Under the pieces are notes generated by a model. The model searched no databases. It was not told where the DNA came from and saw only the letters and a list, made by a program, of their open reading frames with translations. Both the position numbers and the translations under genes were made by a program. Below, in pieces: positions 1-11,735 of a DNA stretch of 64,000 bases (positions are counted from its first letter, which is position 1; each line of letters begins with the position of its first letter). Source of the stretch: Portulaca oleracea (taxonomy: Eukaryota > Streptophyta > Magnoliopsida > Caryophyllales > Portulacaceae); assembly GCA_029582165.1 (NCBI GenBank), contig CM055870.1:8117832-8181831 (forward strand), read 5' to 3'.

Positions 1-431
1 AATGCTTACGCAAAGGTTGTTATTTAATTAATTATTATGCCATGTTTATGTTTATACATCAAATATTGAAGCAGCTTTTGCGAAATTAAGATGATTTTTT
101 TTTTTCATATACAAGGAGCAAGAAATGATAAAAACAAGAGTTTTATACATAATTTTTACAAACCTAGCTTGCACATTTTTCAGGAAGAAAAAAAATAAAT
201 TTTATATGATACACTTTGGAGTAACTACCTAGGTTCACCAAGATTTTGAATTTTTTTTAAAAAATTCTTCAATATTTATAATAAAATTCATTTTAATTCA
301 TTGACTTTATTGCAAAATTTATTGATATTTCTAACATTTATCAAGTTTTTACACAAATTCAATCACGTAAAAATGATTTATTTTAATGCATGTGTTGGAT
401 CTAACTAGGTCCATCACCATAATTTATGAAC
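1..431. other. AT-rich intergenic DNA
   Basis: No gene, RNA or bounded repeat was recognised. The stretch is AT-rich with homopolymer runs and no long open frame. Confidence 0.5.
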
Positions 432-978
432 GGAAAATTGGATTATAATAATCCCTATTTTCGCCAATTATATAGTAATAATCCCTACTTTCAATTCATT
501 TTGGATTTTGGTGGTCCAAAAAAAAGAAAATAAAATTGGATTGTAGTGATACCAAATCCACTTGCACATTCTTTTTATTTTTTTCATTCCCGTCCTATAT
601 TATTTTTACTTTTTTCATTCCTACTGGTAGAAATATAATGAAGTGTAGTTACTAAAAGAATTTTTAAATTATTTTTTTACAATCTGAGCAATTATTATGA
701 TTTTTTGGGAGGAATAAAAATGAAAATAATCGTAAAAAGTTGAAAAATTTTTGGGAGAAATACCGTAAATCCATTAATAACCGTGGTAAACTGTTATACT
801 AAATTTTGAATCAAATACAACTCAAAATGTATGATATTTAGGGTATACGTACTCTCAGTGATATCCTACAGGTATCTAATTTTATTTTTTTGGACCACCA
901 AAATCCAAAATAAAAATAGAGATTATCTTCGTACAATCAGTGAAAGTGGCCAAGTGGAGATTATTAGAATCCAATTTT
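432..978. repeat. Long-TIR MITE, family L, copy A
   Basis: The ends are an imperfect inverted repeat of about 90 bp. The left end reads GGAAAATTGGATTATAATAA and the right end is its degenerate complement finishing at CCAATTTT. The inner edge of each arm carries TTTTGG(N)GGTGGTCC or its complement. The interior is AT-rich and non-coding. Five further copies lie in this window. This copy is the most diverged, and no target duplication is evident. Confidence 0.75.
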
Positions 979-1262
979 GCTTTATGAAAAATGAAGTCAC
1001 GTGGAATATAGTTGTGGTTGTGGGGACCGGGGTTAATTTGACTGGCCGCTCCACCAGCCGGTTCAATCAGACCGACGGACTGACTGACCATTTGGGAGTT
1101 AGTTGCCAACTGCCGCACGTGACCTCATGCGCCTACGAATCTAAGCAACATTAACTCATTTTCACACCACAAATCTTAACAAAAATATAGAGGGTATCTT
1201 ATCTACGGAGTAAATATCAAAATTATATTGTTATATATTAAATTTAAAAGTTATATAACTAA
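979..1262. other. Intergenic DNA without recognised features
   Basis: A GC-richer patch at about 1010-1150 gives short open frames on both strands, but they overlap the end of a MITE and match no family I recognise. Confidence 0.4.
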
Positions 1263-1602
1263 GGTACCGTTCTTTTGTGCGTTGCGTTGCGTTGCGGTTA
1301 GTTGCGTTAGATTGCGGTAAGTTGAGGTGGAAATAGTAAAAAGGTAATGGTAATTTACGGTATATTGCGGTAAGTTATGATAGCTTACGTTGTGGTTAGT
1401 TGCGTTAACGTCAAGGTTGTTAAAATCGGGATCCTAACTCGAAACTATGGGGAAGTTAGGATCGGAAATTAGCCCATGTAAGATCGTGGATCGTATGTAA
1501 ATAGTAGAATTGTATCGAGAATTTTGGACCATAAAATCGTAGGATCGTAAATTAGGATCGGGATTTTAATAACTATTGGTTAACGCACAAAAGAATGGGG
1601 CC
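1263..1602. repeat. MITE with GGCCCCATTCTTTTGTGCG-type ends
   Basis: The left end (GGTACCGTTCTTTTGTGCG) pairs with the right end (CGCACAAAAGAATGGGGCC). The left arm has short GTTGCG tandem units and the centre has GGATCG/GGATCC-type repeats. It resembles the Harbinger-like elements found elsewhere in the window, but a clean 3-bp target duplication is not visible. Confidence 0.65.
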
Positions 1603-2317
1603 TTATATAAATTAAAATTATACTTCTATTTATTAATTATTTTAAATTTATTCAAAAATGCATATATAAATTAAAATATGTCTAATAAATGGAGTTGTTC
1701 TGATTAATTAAGGTATCATTTATATTCGTTGGCGCAGTCAATAATGAATGCTAAACCTTTTTATGATCGATAATTAATCATAATTACTAAAAAATTGTTG
1801 TGAAAAATTATTATAAATAATAATTAGAAGAAAAAAGAGACTTAAAAAGTATCTTAATTTAAGTCACATATCATCATCCAAATCTGAATTATGCTAATGG
1901 CAATTTACAAAGCTCAGCAATAATCATTTTTTCTGATTTTGAATTTGCATGTGTACGTATTACTAGTAGTTTTTTCCCCATATATGCTTATTTCTCTAGA
2001 AATATTAATTTTTTTCACGTCAAAAAATCAATATGTATATGTACTGAATTTGAAGATTTTAATGTACGTTTTGGTGTGTATTCAAAACATTTGCGTTCTG
2101 AACTTTGAGCTTAGACTTATTAGGATGACCTAGCTAGCTTGCTTCTCCATTTGGTACTAATTTATCATATAAGTATTTTTCTTATAACCCTAATTATAAT
2201 TACCTGCACAGGACTTGGTCAAGCCATAGAGCAAGCAACACCAAGAAACCCACATGAAATCTCCACATGCACAAACCTTCGATAGATCAATATGAATTGA
2301 AAGGATGATAATTAGCC
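1603..2317. other. Gene-free AT-rich stretch
   Basis: No coding sequence, RNA gene or terminal repeats were recognised. Confidence 0.4.
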
Positions 2318-2884
2318 ATATTCTTTTCTACGGTTGGTAAGACACGGAAATAGTGTGGTGTAGTGGTGAAATGGTGGGAAGTGCAATAAGGTGTGAAATG
2401 ATACGGTAAAATTCGTAGAAAGTATGGTTAATGTGGTAGGTGAGCAGAAGGAATGTGAAAAATAGAGGCGAAAAGTGAGGAGAGAGAAAAGTGAAGAGAT
2501 ATAGTGGTCGGTTATGATTGCGGCAAAGTGTGCTAAAGTGTGGAATAATATCAAGTCATGTTCTTTTATGGTGCGGTGAAGTGTGGTACCGTAACTCAAC
2601 ATGTCACTCAATATTTTTTTACATTTTACCATACCATACCACAATTTACCACAATCATTATTAATATATCTCCTCACTTTTTTTTTTTCTCTTCACTTTT
2701 CTCAACTAGTTTTCACATTCTCTCTCCCCATCAACCACATCAACCATACTTTCCACAAATTTTACCATATCATTCCACAACTCACCATACTTTTCACAAT
2801 TTCACAATACCACCGCAACAAAAAAAAAAAAAAAAAAAACAGGATTGAGTTGTGATATACCACACCATATAAAAGAACGGGGCC
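2318..2884. repeat. Composite Harbinger-like MITE
   Basis: The right part (about 2559-2884) starts TGTTCTTTTATGGTGCGG and ends CCATATAAAAGAACGGGGCC, followed by TAA. A second partial copy of the same type (TATTCTTTTCTACGGTTGG) begins near 2318, so two related elements appear nested or adjacent. Both arms are rich in CCACA/ACCATA words, and a 20-nt A-run lies near 2820-2839. Open frames across it are compositional, not genes. Confidence 0.6.
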
Positions 2885-3321
2885 TAATTAATGTCAGAGT
2901 ACAATGAAATTAACTAGGGAAACTGGTCAGTTTATTAGCAAATCAATCAAACAGTTTAATCATAAATAGCATTTGGCAACTCCAAAGGCTATATGTCTGA
3001 ATGTGTGATGTCAAATGTAAACTAACCATTGTGGTTGGTATTGAGACACATTTTAGTTTACATTGAATTGCTACCTATATATATATATATAAATCTACAT
3101 CCATCTCTTTTAACTGGCAATTTCATTAACAATTACAAATTCAGGTCATGTTACGATACGATAGCTCCCTTGATGGTCATTGGATTTTTAGTGGTCAGAT
3201 TTTGATGTTTAGAAAGTAGAAAAAAAAAAAGTTTATTATTATATTCACTTTCAAAACTCCCTCACTCAACTGTGTATGACAGGGAATAGTACGTAGACTG
3301 TATTATATATATATATATATA
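2885..3321. other. Gene-free stretch before a TA microsatellite
   Basis: Nothing gene-like was seen. Short AT dinucleotide tracts lie at about 3076-3091 and 3302-3321; the latter abuts a long-TIR MITE. Confidence 0.45.
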
Positions 3322-3854
3322 GGGATATTGGATTCTAATAATCCCTACTATCACAAATTGTATAGCAATAATCCCTACTATCATTTTGGATTCTGGTGGT
3401 CCAAAAAAAAAAAATTGTATTGTAGTGGTACCAAATCCATCACCACATTCTTTTTATTTTTTCCATGCCTACCCCATATTGTTTTTGTTTTTTTGGTTCC
3501 TACCCCTAGATAGGTAACGAAGTGTAGTTACTAAAACATTTTTAAATTATTTTTGAGATTAAGAATTATTATGATTTTTTAAAAGAAATAAAATTGAAAA
3601 AATCATAAAAAAATTGAAAACAAATTGAAAAAAATTATGAGAAATGCTGTAAATTCATTAAAAATCGTGGTAAAGTGTTATGCAAAGTTTTGAATCAAAC
3701 GCAACACAAAATCTATGATATTTAGCATATACACTCGATTTTGTCCCACTACAATACAATTTTATTTTTTTTTGGACCACCAGAATCCAAAATGATAGTA
3801 GGGATTATTGCCATACAATTTGTGATAGTAGGGATTATTAGAATCCAATTTCCC
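3322..3854. repeat. Long-TIR MITE, family L, copy B
   Basis: The roughly 85-bp terminal inverted repeats are nearly perfect. The left arm runs from GGGATATTGGATTCTAATAA to the GGTGGTCC block and the right arm mirrors it to CCAATTTCCC. The interior matches copy E (37041-37573) almost base for base over long stretches. Both flanks are TA dinucleotide repeats, as for copies C and E. Confidence 0.85.
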
Positions 3855-3865
3855 AATATATATAT

Positions 3866-4126
3866 ATTGTAATACCCCGGGTATGTGGTTAAAGTGTGGC
3901 TTAAAAGGATTGAAATGACTACTCATATCACCAAGGTGCACCTTCTTTTATGGTAGCTCATCCGTTGGGAACTCCACAGTTAAGCGTGTTTGGCTGGGAG
4001 TAGTCAAAGGATGGGTGACCTCCTGGGAAGTTTTCCCAGCGTGTGGCGAATGGCGACGTAAACGCTTGAAAGATTTGTGGGTGATTTAATCCTCAAGCGA
4101 TTATTAGTAATGTCATGGAGAGGGAG

Positions 4127-4130
<4 letters not shown>
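3866..4130 (+). mobile_element. 5S-rRNA-bearing LTR fragment, Cassandra-like
   Basis: It starts TGTAATACCCCGGGTATG, like the start of the solo LTR at 20356-20644 read on the minus strand (TGTAACATCCCG). At 3959-4040 the sequence follows plant 5S rRNA: AGTTAAGCGTG (A-box region), then GGGAGTAGTC, then GGATGGGTGACCTCCTGGGA (C-box region). Cassandra TRIM retrotransposons carry 5S-like sequence inside their LTRs, so this is best read as one LTR. The 3' end lacks the expected CTACA terminus and runs into (TA)n, so this copy is truncated or diverged. It is not a normal 5S gene because it lacks a clean 120-nt unit and tandem context. Confidence 0.75.
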
Positions 4131-4190
<60 letters not shown>

Positions 4191-4200
4191 TATATATATA
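4131..4200. repeat. (TA)n microsatellite
   Basis: An almost uninterrupted TA dinucleotide tract lies between the 5S-like LTR fragment and a long-TIR MITE. Confidence 0.95.
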
Positions 4201-4688
4201 GAATTTAGATTCTAATAATCCCTACTTTTCAATTGTATAGAATAATCCCTACTTTCATTTGTATTCGGTGGTCAAAAAAATTGAAATTGTATTACGGACA
4301 CCACCAAGTCAGTAGTGGTATTCGATGGTTTCTTGGCGTGTCTGTCTTGCGATAGTGTGTTTGACCAAGAATTTGGACCACCAGAATAAAATCAACAATG
4401 AAATGGGACCACTAAAATACAGTAAATATGTCAAATTGTCAATAAGACTACCAGAATACAATAACAATTTAAATGGGATCACTAGAATACTATTAAAATA
4501 ATAATTTCTTAGTTAGACACACTTTCGCCGTTACACGTCAGCAAACCACCGAGTCACCACCACTTGACTCAGTGGCGTCCCACCAGAATACAATTTTAAT
4601 TTTTTTTGGACCACCAGAATACAAAATGAAAGTAGGAATTATTGCTATACAATTCGTAAAAGTAGGGATTATTAAAATCCAATTTCCC
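4201..4688. repeat. Long-TIR MITE, family L, copy C (divergent core)
   Basis: The ends match family L (TTCTAATAATCCCTACTTT at left, GTAGGGATTATTAAAATCC at right). The core differs from copies B, D, E and F and contains CACCACCAAGTCAGTAGTGG and a matching inverted segment near 4545-4575. TA repeats flank both sides. This may be a second subfamily using the same termini. Confidence 0.7.
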
Positions 4689-4699
4689 TATATATATAT

Positions 4700-4760
<61 letters not shown>
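4689..4760. repeat. (TA)n microsatellite
   Basis: TA dinucleotide tract immediately 3' of MITE copy C. Confidence 0.95.
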
Positions 4761-4762
<2 letters not shown>

Positions 4763-5796
4763 TTTTGGGTTGAGTAAACTTGCATGTAGATGTACGTAGT
4801 TAATAGTTATTTTGGGCGGTGTTCCAATTTTATTCAGATTCAAATTTGAAAATAAATAATTAATTTACTTATTAATATTGTTTGGGCTCTAAGTAATTGA
4901 TTTCGACTAGAAGATTATTATATGTTTACTTGGGTTTGCTATAAATACTAGGTTATTCAACCTAGTTTGGTGTAGCCAATTTATGTGACTCTACGGCACC
5001 TTTACGAGATCTCATTTTATCTATTCCACTTTGAGAGTTTTTATATTATGTGATGGTAATCTCTCTTATATCTCGTTAATTACCCTTCTTTGGAGATATG
5101 TCTACGTGCTATAACCGTTTGAGATATGTCATTTTTGATCTCGTGTGTTATACAACCGTTTGGGATACCCTTTGTAATATCTCCATTATAGTGAATTTTT
5201 ATCTTGTCTCCCGTAGTTTTTTTCCCACATTGGATTTCCACTTAAAAATCTTGTCTTCATCACCCATATTGTTCTTGTTTATTTTCTCAACACCTACATC
5301 CCTAAATTAATTATTTTGTTCGCTTCTGTTGCAATATTAAATTCCGTTCAATCTGGATCTAATCCCCAACAAAACGCCTCATATCTGAATCTTCATCCTA
5401 ACAGTTATGGACATCCTATTTACAACCTTCTACATCAAACGCGAAAAGTGGACAAAAATAATATATGAATCTTAGCTTTTTGTTAGCTTCCAATAATACT
5501 AATCTGTGAGCATATTTCATTTTTTCAAGACTACTTGTCTACTAGTAACTGTGATGATAACTCATGGTTATGGCCACAGAAAATGTTGGATAATTTCAAG
5601 TTTTAAGCTAGGAAAAAGGATAATGCTTGATCAAGTAGAACCAACGTGTTTTGTGTGCCTTGACTAAGTTCTAGCTAAGGAAAGATTCTAGAGTCTAAAA
5701 GTAGTCGTCATGGTGGCCAATACATTTTAACCGCGTCTTAGAGTAGGTGACATGGTCCGACCGTGTCACTAGACACGACCGTCAGGCCCGAAACAT
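4761..5796. other. Gene-free intergenic stretch
   Basis: No coding family, RNA gene or terminal repeats were recognised in this AT-rich kilobase. Confidence 0.4.
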
Positions 5797-5935
5797 CTTA
5801 AGGGACTTTCAAATGACCAATTACAGACGTGTCACATGACATGATCAAATTATTCATTTATGTCTATCTTAAGGAATTTTCAAATGACCAATTACAGACG
5901 TGTCAAATGACACCACCAAATTATTCATTGCCATA
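5797..5935. repeat. 71-bp tandem direct duplication
   Basis: Two consecutive units share ATCTTAAGG, then TTTCAAATGACCAATTACAG, then ACGTGTCA and CAAATTATTCATT. The period is 71 bp with a handful of mismatches. No coding function is apparent. Confidence 0.8.
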
Positions 5936-6370
5936 GTATGTCTATTTAAGTTGTTCTTGGTTGCTTCAAGCATGGTTGTTCATATTTGTAAAGATGAGAC
6001 AAACAAACACAATGCAATGAAGCTCCTCATGGACTGCAACACTATGGACTTGTTTGGCAACCAGATGTTAGCTAGTAGCTATTTGGATTAGCTGTTTATG
6101 TTAGTTTATTGCAATAAATTATAGGTGTTTGGTAAAGCAATTGTTTGTGGAAGCCTACTTCAAAAGGTGTCTTCAAGTAGTTTTTTTGAGAACTAGCTGA
6201 TTGAACCAAAAAAATTAATATGAAAAGTTATTTAACAAACACTCGGATAGCTTTTTAAGTTTGGTCAATAAGTTAACAATGTTCAAAAAACTAAAAGTTA
6301 CCTCAATAAGTTAATCATATATATAGACAGAAAAACATTTTGTATCATTATCTAAACTTTTCCTCCTCGA
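5936..6370. other. Gene-free intergenic stretch
   Basis: A short open frame at 5900-6091 has no recognisable domain. Nothing else is supported. Confidence 0.35.
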
Positions 6371-6665
6371 GGCCCTGTTCTTTTTCATGATATCATACCG
6401 CATTTACCGCAATTTACCAAACTATCCGCAAACTATTGCATCTTACCATCTTATACCACATGCATTTTGTCATAACAACCATATTTTTCTCTCTCCTCAC
6501 TTTTTTCTCTACTTTTCACTTTTATCTCTCATCACCTACCAAATCAATCATTTTTACTACAAATTTTAACACAACCTACCACATTATACACTACATACCA
6601 CACTTTGCACAATTTACCATATCATAACACTTCCACACTTTACCCATCACAGAAAAGAACAAAGC
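6371..6665. repeat. Harbinger-like MITE with GGCCCTGTTCTTTT ends
   Basis: The left end is GGCCCTGTTCTTTTTCATG and the right end is CAGAAAAGAACAAAGC followed by TTA. The interior is CCA/ACCA-rich on this strand, like 2559-2884, 35183-35460, 47618-47880 and 58013-58154. Confidence 0.65.
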
Positions 6666-7685
6666 TTAGTGATCAGTTTGATTTAATTTTTGATCATGTA
6701 CTTTATTGTAGTAGTAATTTTCTTTCTTGCATCTTGATTAATTCATGCTAACCGGGATGAAAAGTAAGCACCTGTTCTTCCGATTGGTATGAAGAAATTC
6801 CGTGAGTGAGGTTGGTTAGATTTAGATAGTTTATATATAAGTAGATAGAAATAAGTAATGAATTGTTTTAGAAAAGGAAAATTCGTTTAAGTTTAACTAA
6901 ATTTACATTGAAAAAGTTAAATTGGGTAAGAATAAAGTAGAAAAATGTTGTGAATAAATTACCTTGCAAAGAACATAACATCAATAGCTTATCAAGCTGC
7001 TAGCTAAGGTTATACCTTTAGAGTCAGAACAAATTTAGTTTAAGAAATTTAGAGTCAGAATAAATTTAGTTTAAGAGATTTGTCTGAAGCCAATTTTAAA
7101 CTATATGTGCTGCTGGAATTTTTGTCTAAGAATATATAATATGCTTTTTCTTAGTGTGTTAGTAGGGGGAGAATATTTTCTAGAAAAATATATTTCAAAC
7201 TTTTTAGTGTTGGGTATAAAAAGAATTGGAACAATAACTTTCAAAGAAAATCATTTTTTTCTAATAGAAGGAAATCGACTTTCCCTTTTTCAAGAAAGAA
7301 AAAGAAATTCTAATTTTTATTGTTAGATTGGTTATCCAAAAAATATTTATAATACAGTAGAGTCAATTACAGAAGCTTTAAATATGAATTTGTAACTCCA
7401 AGTTTTTTATTTGACAACCCCGAATAGTGGGCGAGCTATAATTCCTGAAAAAACAAAAATGTCACTAAAACTAAGTAATTCAATTTCAACAGTATGGATC
7501 GAAATTTATAATATGATAGTTAAAAAACATCAATGATGGATTTTAAGTTTCAAATATTTTTATTGGATAACATATGTTGCAGCTTATGCTGACATTTTGT
7601 GTCGCTAAAACCAATAATTCTTAAGAGTAAAATTCAAGTTCCTGCTTTGGATTGAAACTTTATATTCCAATAGTATAGATGAAAG
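6666..7685. other. Gene-free AT-rich stretch
   Basis: Only a 73-codon open frame (7105-7326) is present, and its translation has no recognised domain. A direct repeat of TTTAGAGTCAGAA followed by AAATTTAGTTTAAGA occurs twice near 7018-7078. Confidence 0.4.
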
Positions 7686-7760
7686 TTGAAATAATAATAT
7701 GAATTTTGAGTTGAAATAATAATATGAATTTTGAGTTGAAATAATAATATGAATTTTGAG
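7686..7760. repeat. 25-bp tandem repeat, three units
   Basis: Three consecutive, virtually identical 25-bp units of the form TTGAAATAATAATATGAATT plus TTGAG. Confidence 0.95.
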
Positions 7761-9167
7761 TTTTAACACACCCTAGAAAAAGAAAGAAAATGAGCAAGAT
7801 GAAGTTGAGGGAATGAACTTGCAACAATAATTTAGCAGCCAATCTGTTTGTGTTGATGGACTGAAAGCAATAGGCTTGACACTGGGCTGAATTAAAGCCC
7901 ATATGAGACTATTTCATACTTACCCAAAGGATATGGGCCTTGAAGCCCGTTAACATTATAGTAGGATGGAACTTTTTTTTTTTTTTTTTTGAGGGAAGGA
8001 TGGAACTTCGATTGTGTCCCCAACTTTGTGCTATTGGACAAGCAGGCCCGTTAATCTTTGACCCGACTCGAACCCACACATTGTTTTGGGTTTTGAACAT
8101 GTTTTTCTCGACCCGAACCCAAAAAATCCGTAAATTAATGCATCAAACCCGACCCGCACGTTTGACTCATAAATTTTATTTTTGAAGCTCAAATCTATTA
8201 GAATTTGTGACTTTTCGTTGGAATTCATTACTATTAAATTTTAACTCCAACTCATTCATATGTTATTTTTCTAATTTAAGTTGAAACATTTACAATAATA
8301 TATCGTTACTAGAAGATAATCGTATTTTATTATGTATATTGTATAAAAAATAGTATTTAAAAACAACTTTTTTACAAGGAAAAGCAGATAAGGTCGCAAT
8401 CATATCCCGTTGAGTGGAGACAAAACCGAAATATACCCAACCTATATTTTGACCGACCCGTAACCCGCCCGTCCGCCCAAATTGACAGGTCTATCAACAA
8501 GTAACAATCTAATTGATGTGTCATCAATATTCATGTCATTATCATCGTTGTGTAATTGTGTTAGAACATAATGAGTACATGAACACCAGAGAAATAGGAT
8601 AGTGGAATTTAGTCGTCCAGTTGCGGTCAAGCATTCATGGGATTTCCGATCTCACCTCAGCAAGACGTGGACTACCAATACCATCAACACCTCTTTTTTT
8701 TTCTTTTTTTTTTTTGGATTAGATAGGTTAATACAGTAATTAACTTGATAATAATGGCAGGTTTAGACTTTAGGCATATATAGGTAGAAATATATGTAAT
8801 GAGTTTTTTTTAAAAACAGAAAAGTTGAGTTATGTTTAAGTAGATTTAGGTTAAAAACAAATAAATTGGTGAGAGTTGGTAAAGACCGTGCTTGAGTATC
8901 TTGAGTTCCTTTGTATTCATTGTTATGCTAGCTAAGGTTTATTTTCTTTTCTTTTCACCTTTTGCTGTTATGTTGGTTTTGTTGTAACTCTTTGCATTTA
9001 TTGATAAGTAGTTTATGGTTTTTGACCTAATTAATTGAAAAACGATTATGTGTAGTTTACAATGCGAAAGAACATGACCTTAATCTCACACTTCGTGTTA
9101 CACACTCCTTCCCTTACTCGGTAGTCCACTCAATTTATACCTTATAGAAAAGGCGAGTGGATGGATT
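7761..9167. other. Gene-free stretch with low-complexity segments
   Basis: GACCCG/ACCCGACCC words recur at about 8060-8160 and 8450-8480, suggesting an eroded MITE, but I could not place its ends. No gene is seen. Confidence 0.4.
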
Positions 9168-9402
9168 TTTTTTTAATTTTTATAATTAATAGGCAAGTAG
9201 TCCACGCCCTATTTCAAGGATACAGCCCAACAGGCCTATAGCAGACGGGGTACGGGGGTGCCAATGGCCCAAAGATGACCCCCACTCATACCCGCAACAC
9301 TCTCCGAATTGATAAAGGAGAGATGTCGCCCCCAGAATTGAAACCCTGGACACCTGGAATATTAGTTGAACCTCTTACTACTCAGGCAAATAGTGATTGG
9401 CT
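9168..9402 (-). mobile_element. tRNA-derived SINE with target duplication
   Basis: Read on the minus strand, a Pol III-like A-box region (GCCTGAGTAGTAAGAGG) is followed by a B-box-like GGGTTTCAATTCTGG. The body ends in an A-rich tail (9168-9190 as T-rich on +). It is flanked by a perfect 12-bp direct repeat, AGTGGATGGATT, at 9156-9167 and 9403-9414. Internal promoter boxes, A-tail and long target duplication together define a SINE mobilised by LINE machinery. The family name is not determined. Confidence 0.82.
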
Positions 9403-9518
9403 AGTGGATGGATTACTTACTATTGTAAAAGTAAATAAATAAATAAATACACTAAGTTGAAACAACTAATGTAACTCTTCCAACTATCTTTTCATACCAT
9501 ATATATTGAATATCTACC

Positions 9519-9751
9519 CCTGTCAAATTCATGGGTAAAAAATAGTTGGATAAAAGTTAAATTTTGGTAACTTTCGGTAATTTTTTGTAACTTTTGGTAA
9601 ATTCTAGTAACATTTGGCAAATTGATGCCAATATATCAAAATTATTTTTTTGTGGTTTTTTTAAATTTGGTAATTTTTGGTAAGTTTTGGTAAATTTAGG
9701 TAAAACCCGGTAAATTTGGGTAAGTTAGACTTACCCATGAATTTGACAGGG
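9519..9751. repeat. MITE family S, copy 1 (TGTCAAATTCATGGGTAA ends)
   Basis: The left end CCTGTCAAATTCATGGGTAA is matched by the right end TTACCCATGAATTTGACAGG. The interior is a run of GGTAA/TTTGGTAA words. Diverged relatives lie at 59377-59604 and 63253-63432. Confidence 0.8.
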
Positions 9752-9804
9752 CCAAGAGTGCTTTGTTTAGCGTGTGTTCACAGTCATTGCCACTACTTAC
9801 AAGT
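9752..9804. other. Short spacer between two MITEs
   Basis: About 50 bp of unannotated sequence separate the two inserts. Confidence 0.4.
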
Positions 9805-10067
9805 TAGGGTGCGTTTGATAAGATTTCTAGGAAAAAAAATTTCGGGGAAAAGTTTCCCTAGAAAGTTTTCCATTGAAAATATTTCTTCGGGAAAAATTTC
9901 CCTTAACCCCCTCCTAAGGGAAATTTTCCATAGGAAAACCATGCAAATGGCGGGCCCCTTGTAAAAACTTTTCCGAGGTCAATGTACAACCAAACATGGA
10001 GAAAATAAGTCAATTCGGGAAAATTGACCATTTCCTCGAGATTTTTGACTAAACAAATGCACTCTTA
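9805..10067. repeat. MITE with TAGGGTGCGTTTG ends, copy 1
   Basis: The left end is TAGGGTGCGTTTGATAAG and the right end is AAACAAATGCACTCTTA. The inner region is an imperfect hairpin rich in GGAAAATTTCCC-type words. A relative lies at 43996-44255. Similar termini are common in hAT-derived MITEs, but no clear 8-bp target duplication is visible here. Confidence 0.6.
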
Positions 10068-11735
10068 GTAAATCGGTTATAAATCCAATCACCTTGCATC
10101 CGTGACTTGTTGTACCATGGACCTCATATTCCCAACCATATACAACACTAGAAAAGACAGGTAGAAGAAGTACTATCTGATAGGAATTGTGGAAATTACG
10201 AGAGAAAGGCGTTGAAATACATACGTATTTTTTCTCGTTTTGTAGAACTTTGGATTGTGTTATTTGAGCACCGTTTGAGTTGAATAAACTAGGGCTATTG
10301 CTCGCTAATTATCGAAAAAAAGAAAGAAAAAAGATATGTAAGGTATATTTGCCTGCCTATTTAAAATATATTTTATTTGTATAAATGAATATGAAATATT
10401 GTTAACTAGCTACTATCAGTTGGACCATTTTACATAAGTGGTGTTTATGGATGTCTAAAAAGCTAAAGCAACGTACTACAAGTTGATATGAAGTTGGAGT
10501 GTATTTTTTTAATCTTAATATACTTTCAAATAATGGAAGAAGGGAAAATTAAAGAATAACACTAATAACCATAAATTTGAAACGCTGACATGAACGCGGT
10601 TATTAAGTTTAAGTAAAAAAATAAAGCATGTCAATTGACAATCATAGGTTTTGATATATCCTAGGAATAACAAGTTGGGTGGTAATTTGAATGGTGATTG
10701 ATTTTACGTAGGATGCAGTGAACACGCCTGTCTATTCTTGGTTGCAATGTGGAATTGGAGCAACCAAAGAAATTTCAAGTGGGAATTGATTGAATCTCCT
10801 TCATTTATTTATTTATTTATCTATCTGTGTATTTTACTATCCGTTTTTATCATGGGGGTGACACCCACAGGTCACAGTTGTGCAAACAATAGCCACAGGT
10901 AAAAATATGATATGGCTGCCATTTCTTTTTATTGTTAAGTATGTTTCAACTACTTAGGATCAAATTAATGGTACATAAAAGTTAACAAGTTTTCAGACAC
11001 ACTTAGGGGTTGAAAGCTGACAGCAATGGAAAAGATACGTTTAAAATATGGAATAGGTTGCTAAATATCTGGCATATATATTTTTTTTGCAGATTTTTGC
11101 TTAAAATGTCTTAAATATAAACATGGTTAATGGTTATTGTAAAGGTATTTTGAATAGACCTTACAAAAAGGTATGTCATGACGACACGCACCGTGTCATA
11201 GGCGACACGGATAGTGTCAGTACGTACTTAGGTCAATTGGAGTTAAATTTCATGATTTTATGCCCTTGATATACACATGTGGTGATTATTATTATGGGGA
11301 TCAATATTGACTGACTTATTCAATCAATAATAATATCTTGATCATGGTCTCAATTTCATGAATAATGTCCCTCAATCATGCTTTATGATATGAAAGATGT
11401 GATACTCATCAACAGTCAACACTATAAAAAAATAGCGGATGAATTCCATTCACCCAACAACTCCCCTTCTCTTCCTGTTCTATCCTAGAGCTTCAACACA
11501 TTCTTAAGGTTTGAATTGCAGCAACCTCTTGAAAATTTTATGAGATCCCTGATTACTTTATTTACAAGAAGTTAAGTTTTCCCCTGAATCTTTGGTCTTG
11601 TGAGCGGGTTAAACCCACGACTCTTGACTATCCAAATGATCTTCCATCTTGTTTTTGGTAACTGTGTGAATACCATCTCCCCCAACAATCTTAATAAATA
11701 ATACAAGTCTCAGGGTAAAACACATTTCAAGTGTA
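10068..11735. other. Gene-free intergenic stretch
   Basis: No coding family or RNA gene was recognised. A (ATTT)n patch lies near 10803-10820, and a small palindromic GACACG(C/G)ACCGTGTC-type motif lies near 11180-11218. Confidence 0.4.

Noticed and set aside
2820..2839. Processed-pseudogene poly-A tail
   Set aside because: The A-run lies inside a MITE with matching inverted ends; no cDNA-like sequence precedes it.
3959..4040. A functional 5S rRNA gene
   Set aside because: Only part of the 120-nt molecule matches, the 5' third is diverged, there is no tandem array, and the flanks match the LTR at 20356-20644.
7105..7326. Organelle-derived insert, suggested by AT-rich Lys/Phe-rich translation
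   Set aside because: I could not match it to any plastid or mitochondrial gene from sequence alone.
7686..7760. CRISPR-like array
   Set aside because: The units are directly adjacent 25-bp tandem repeats without spacers, in a plant nuclear context.
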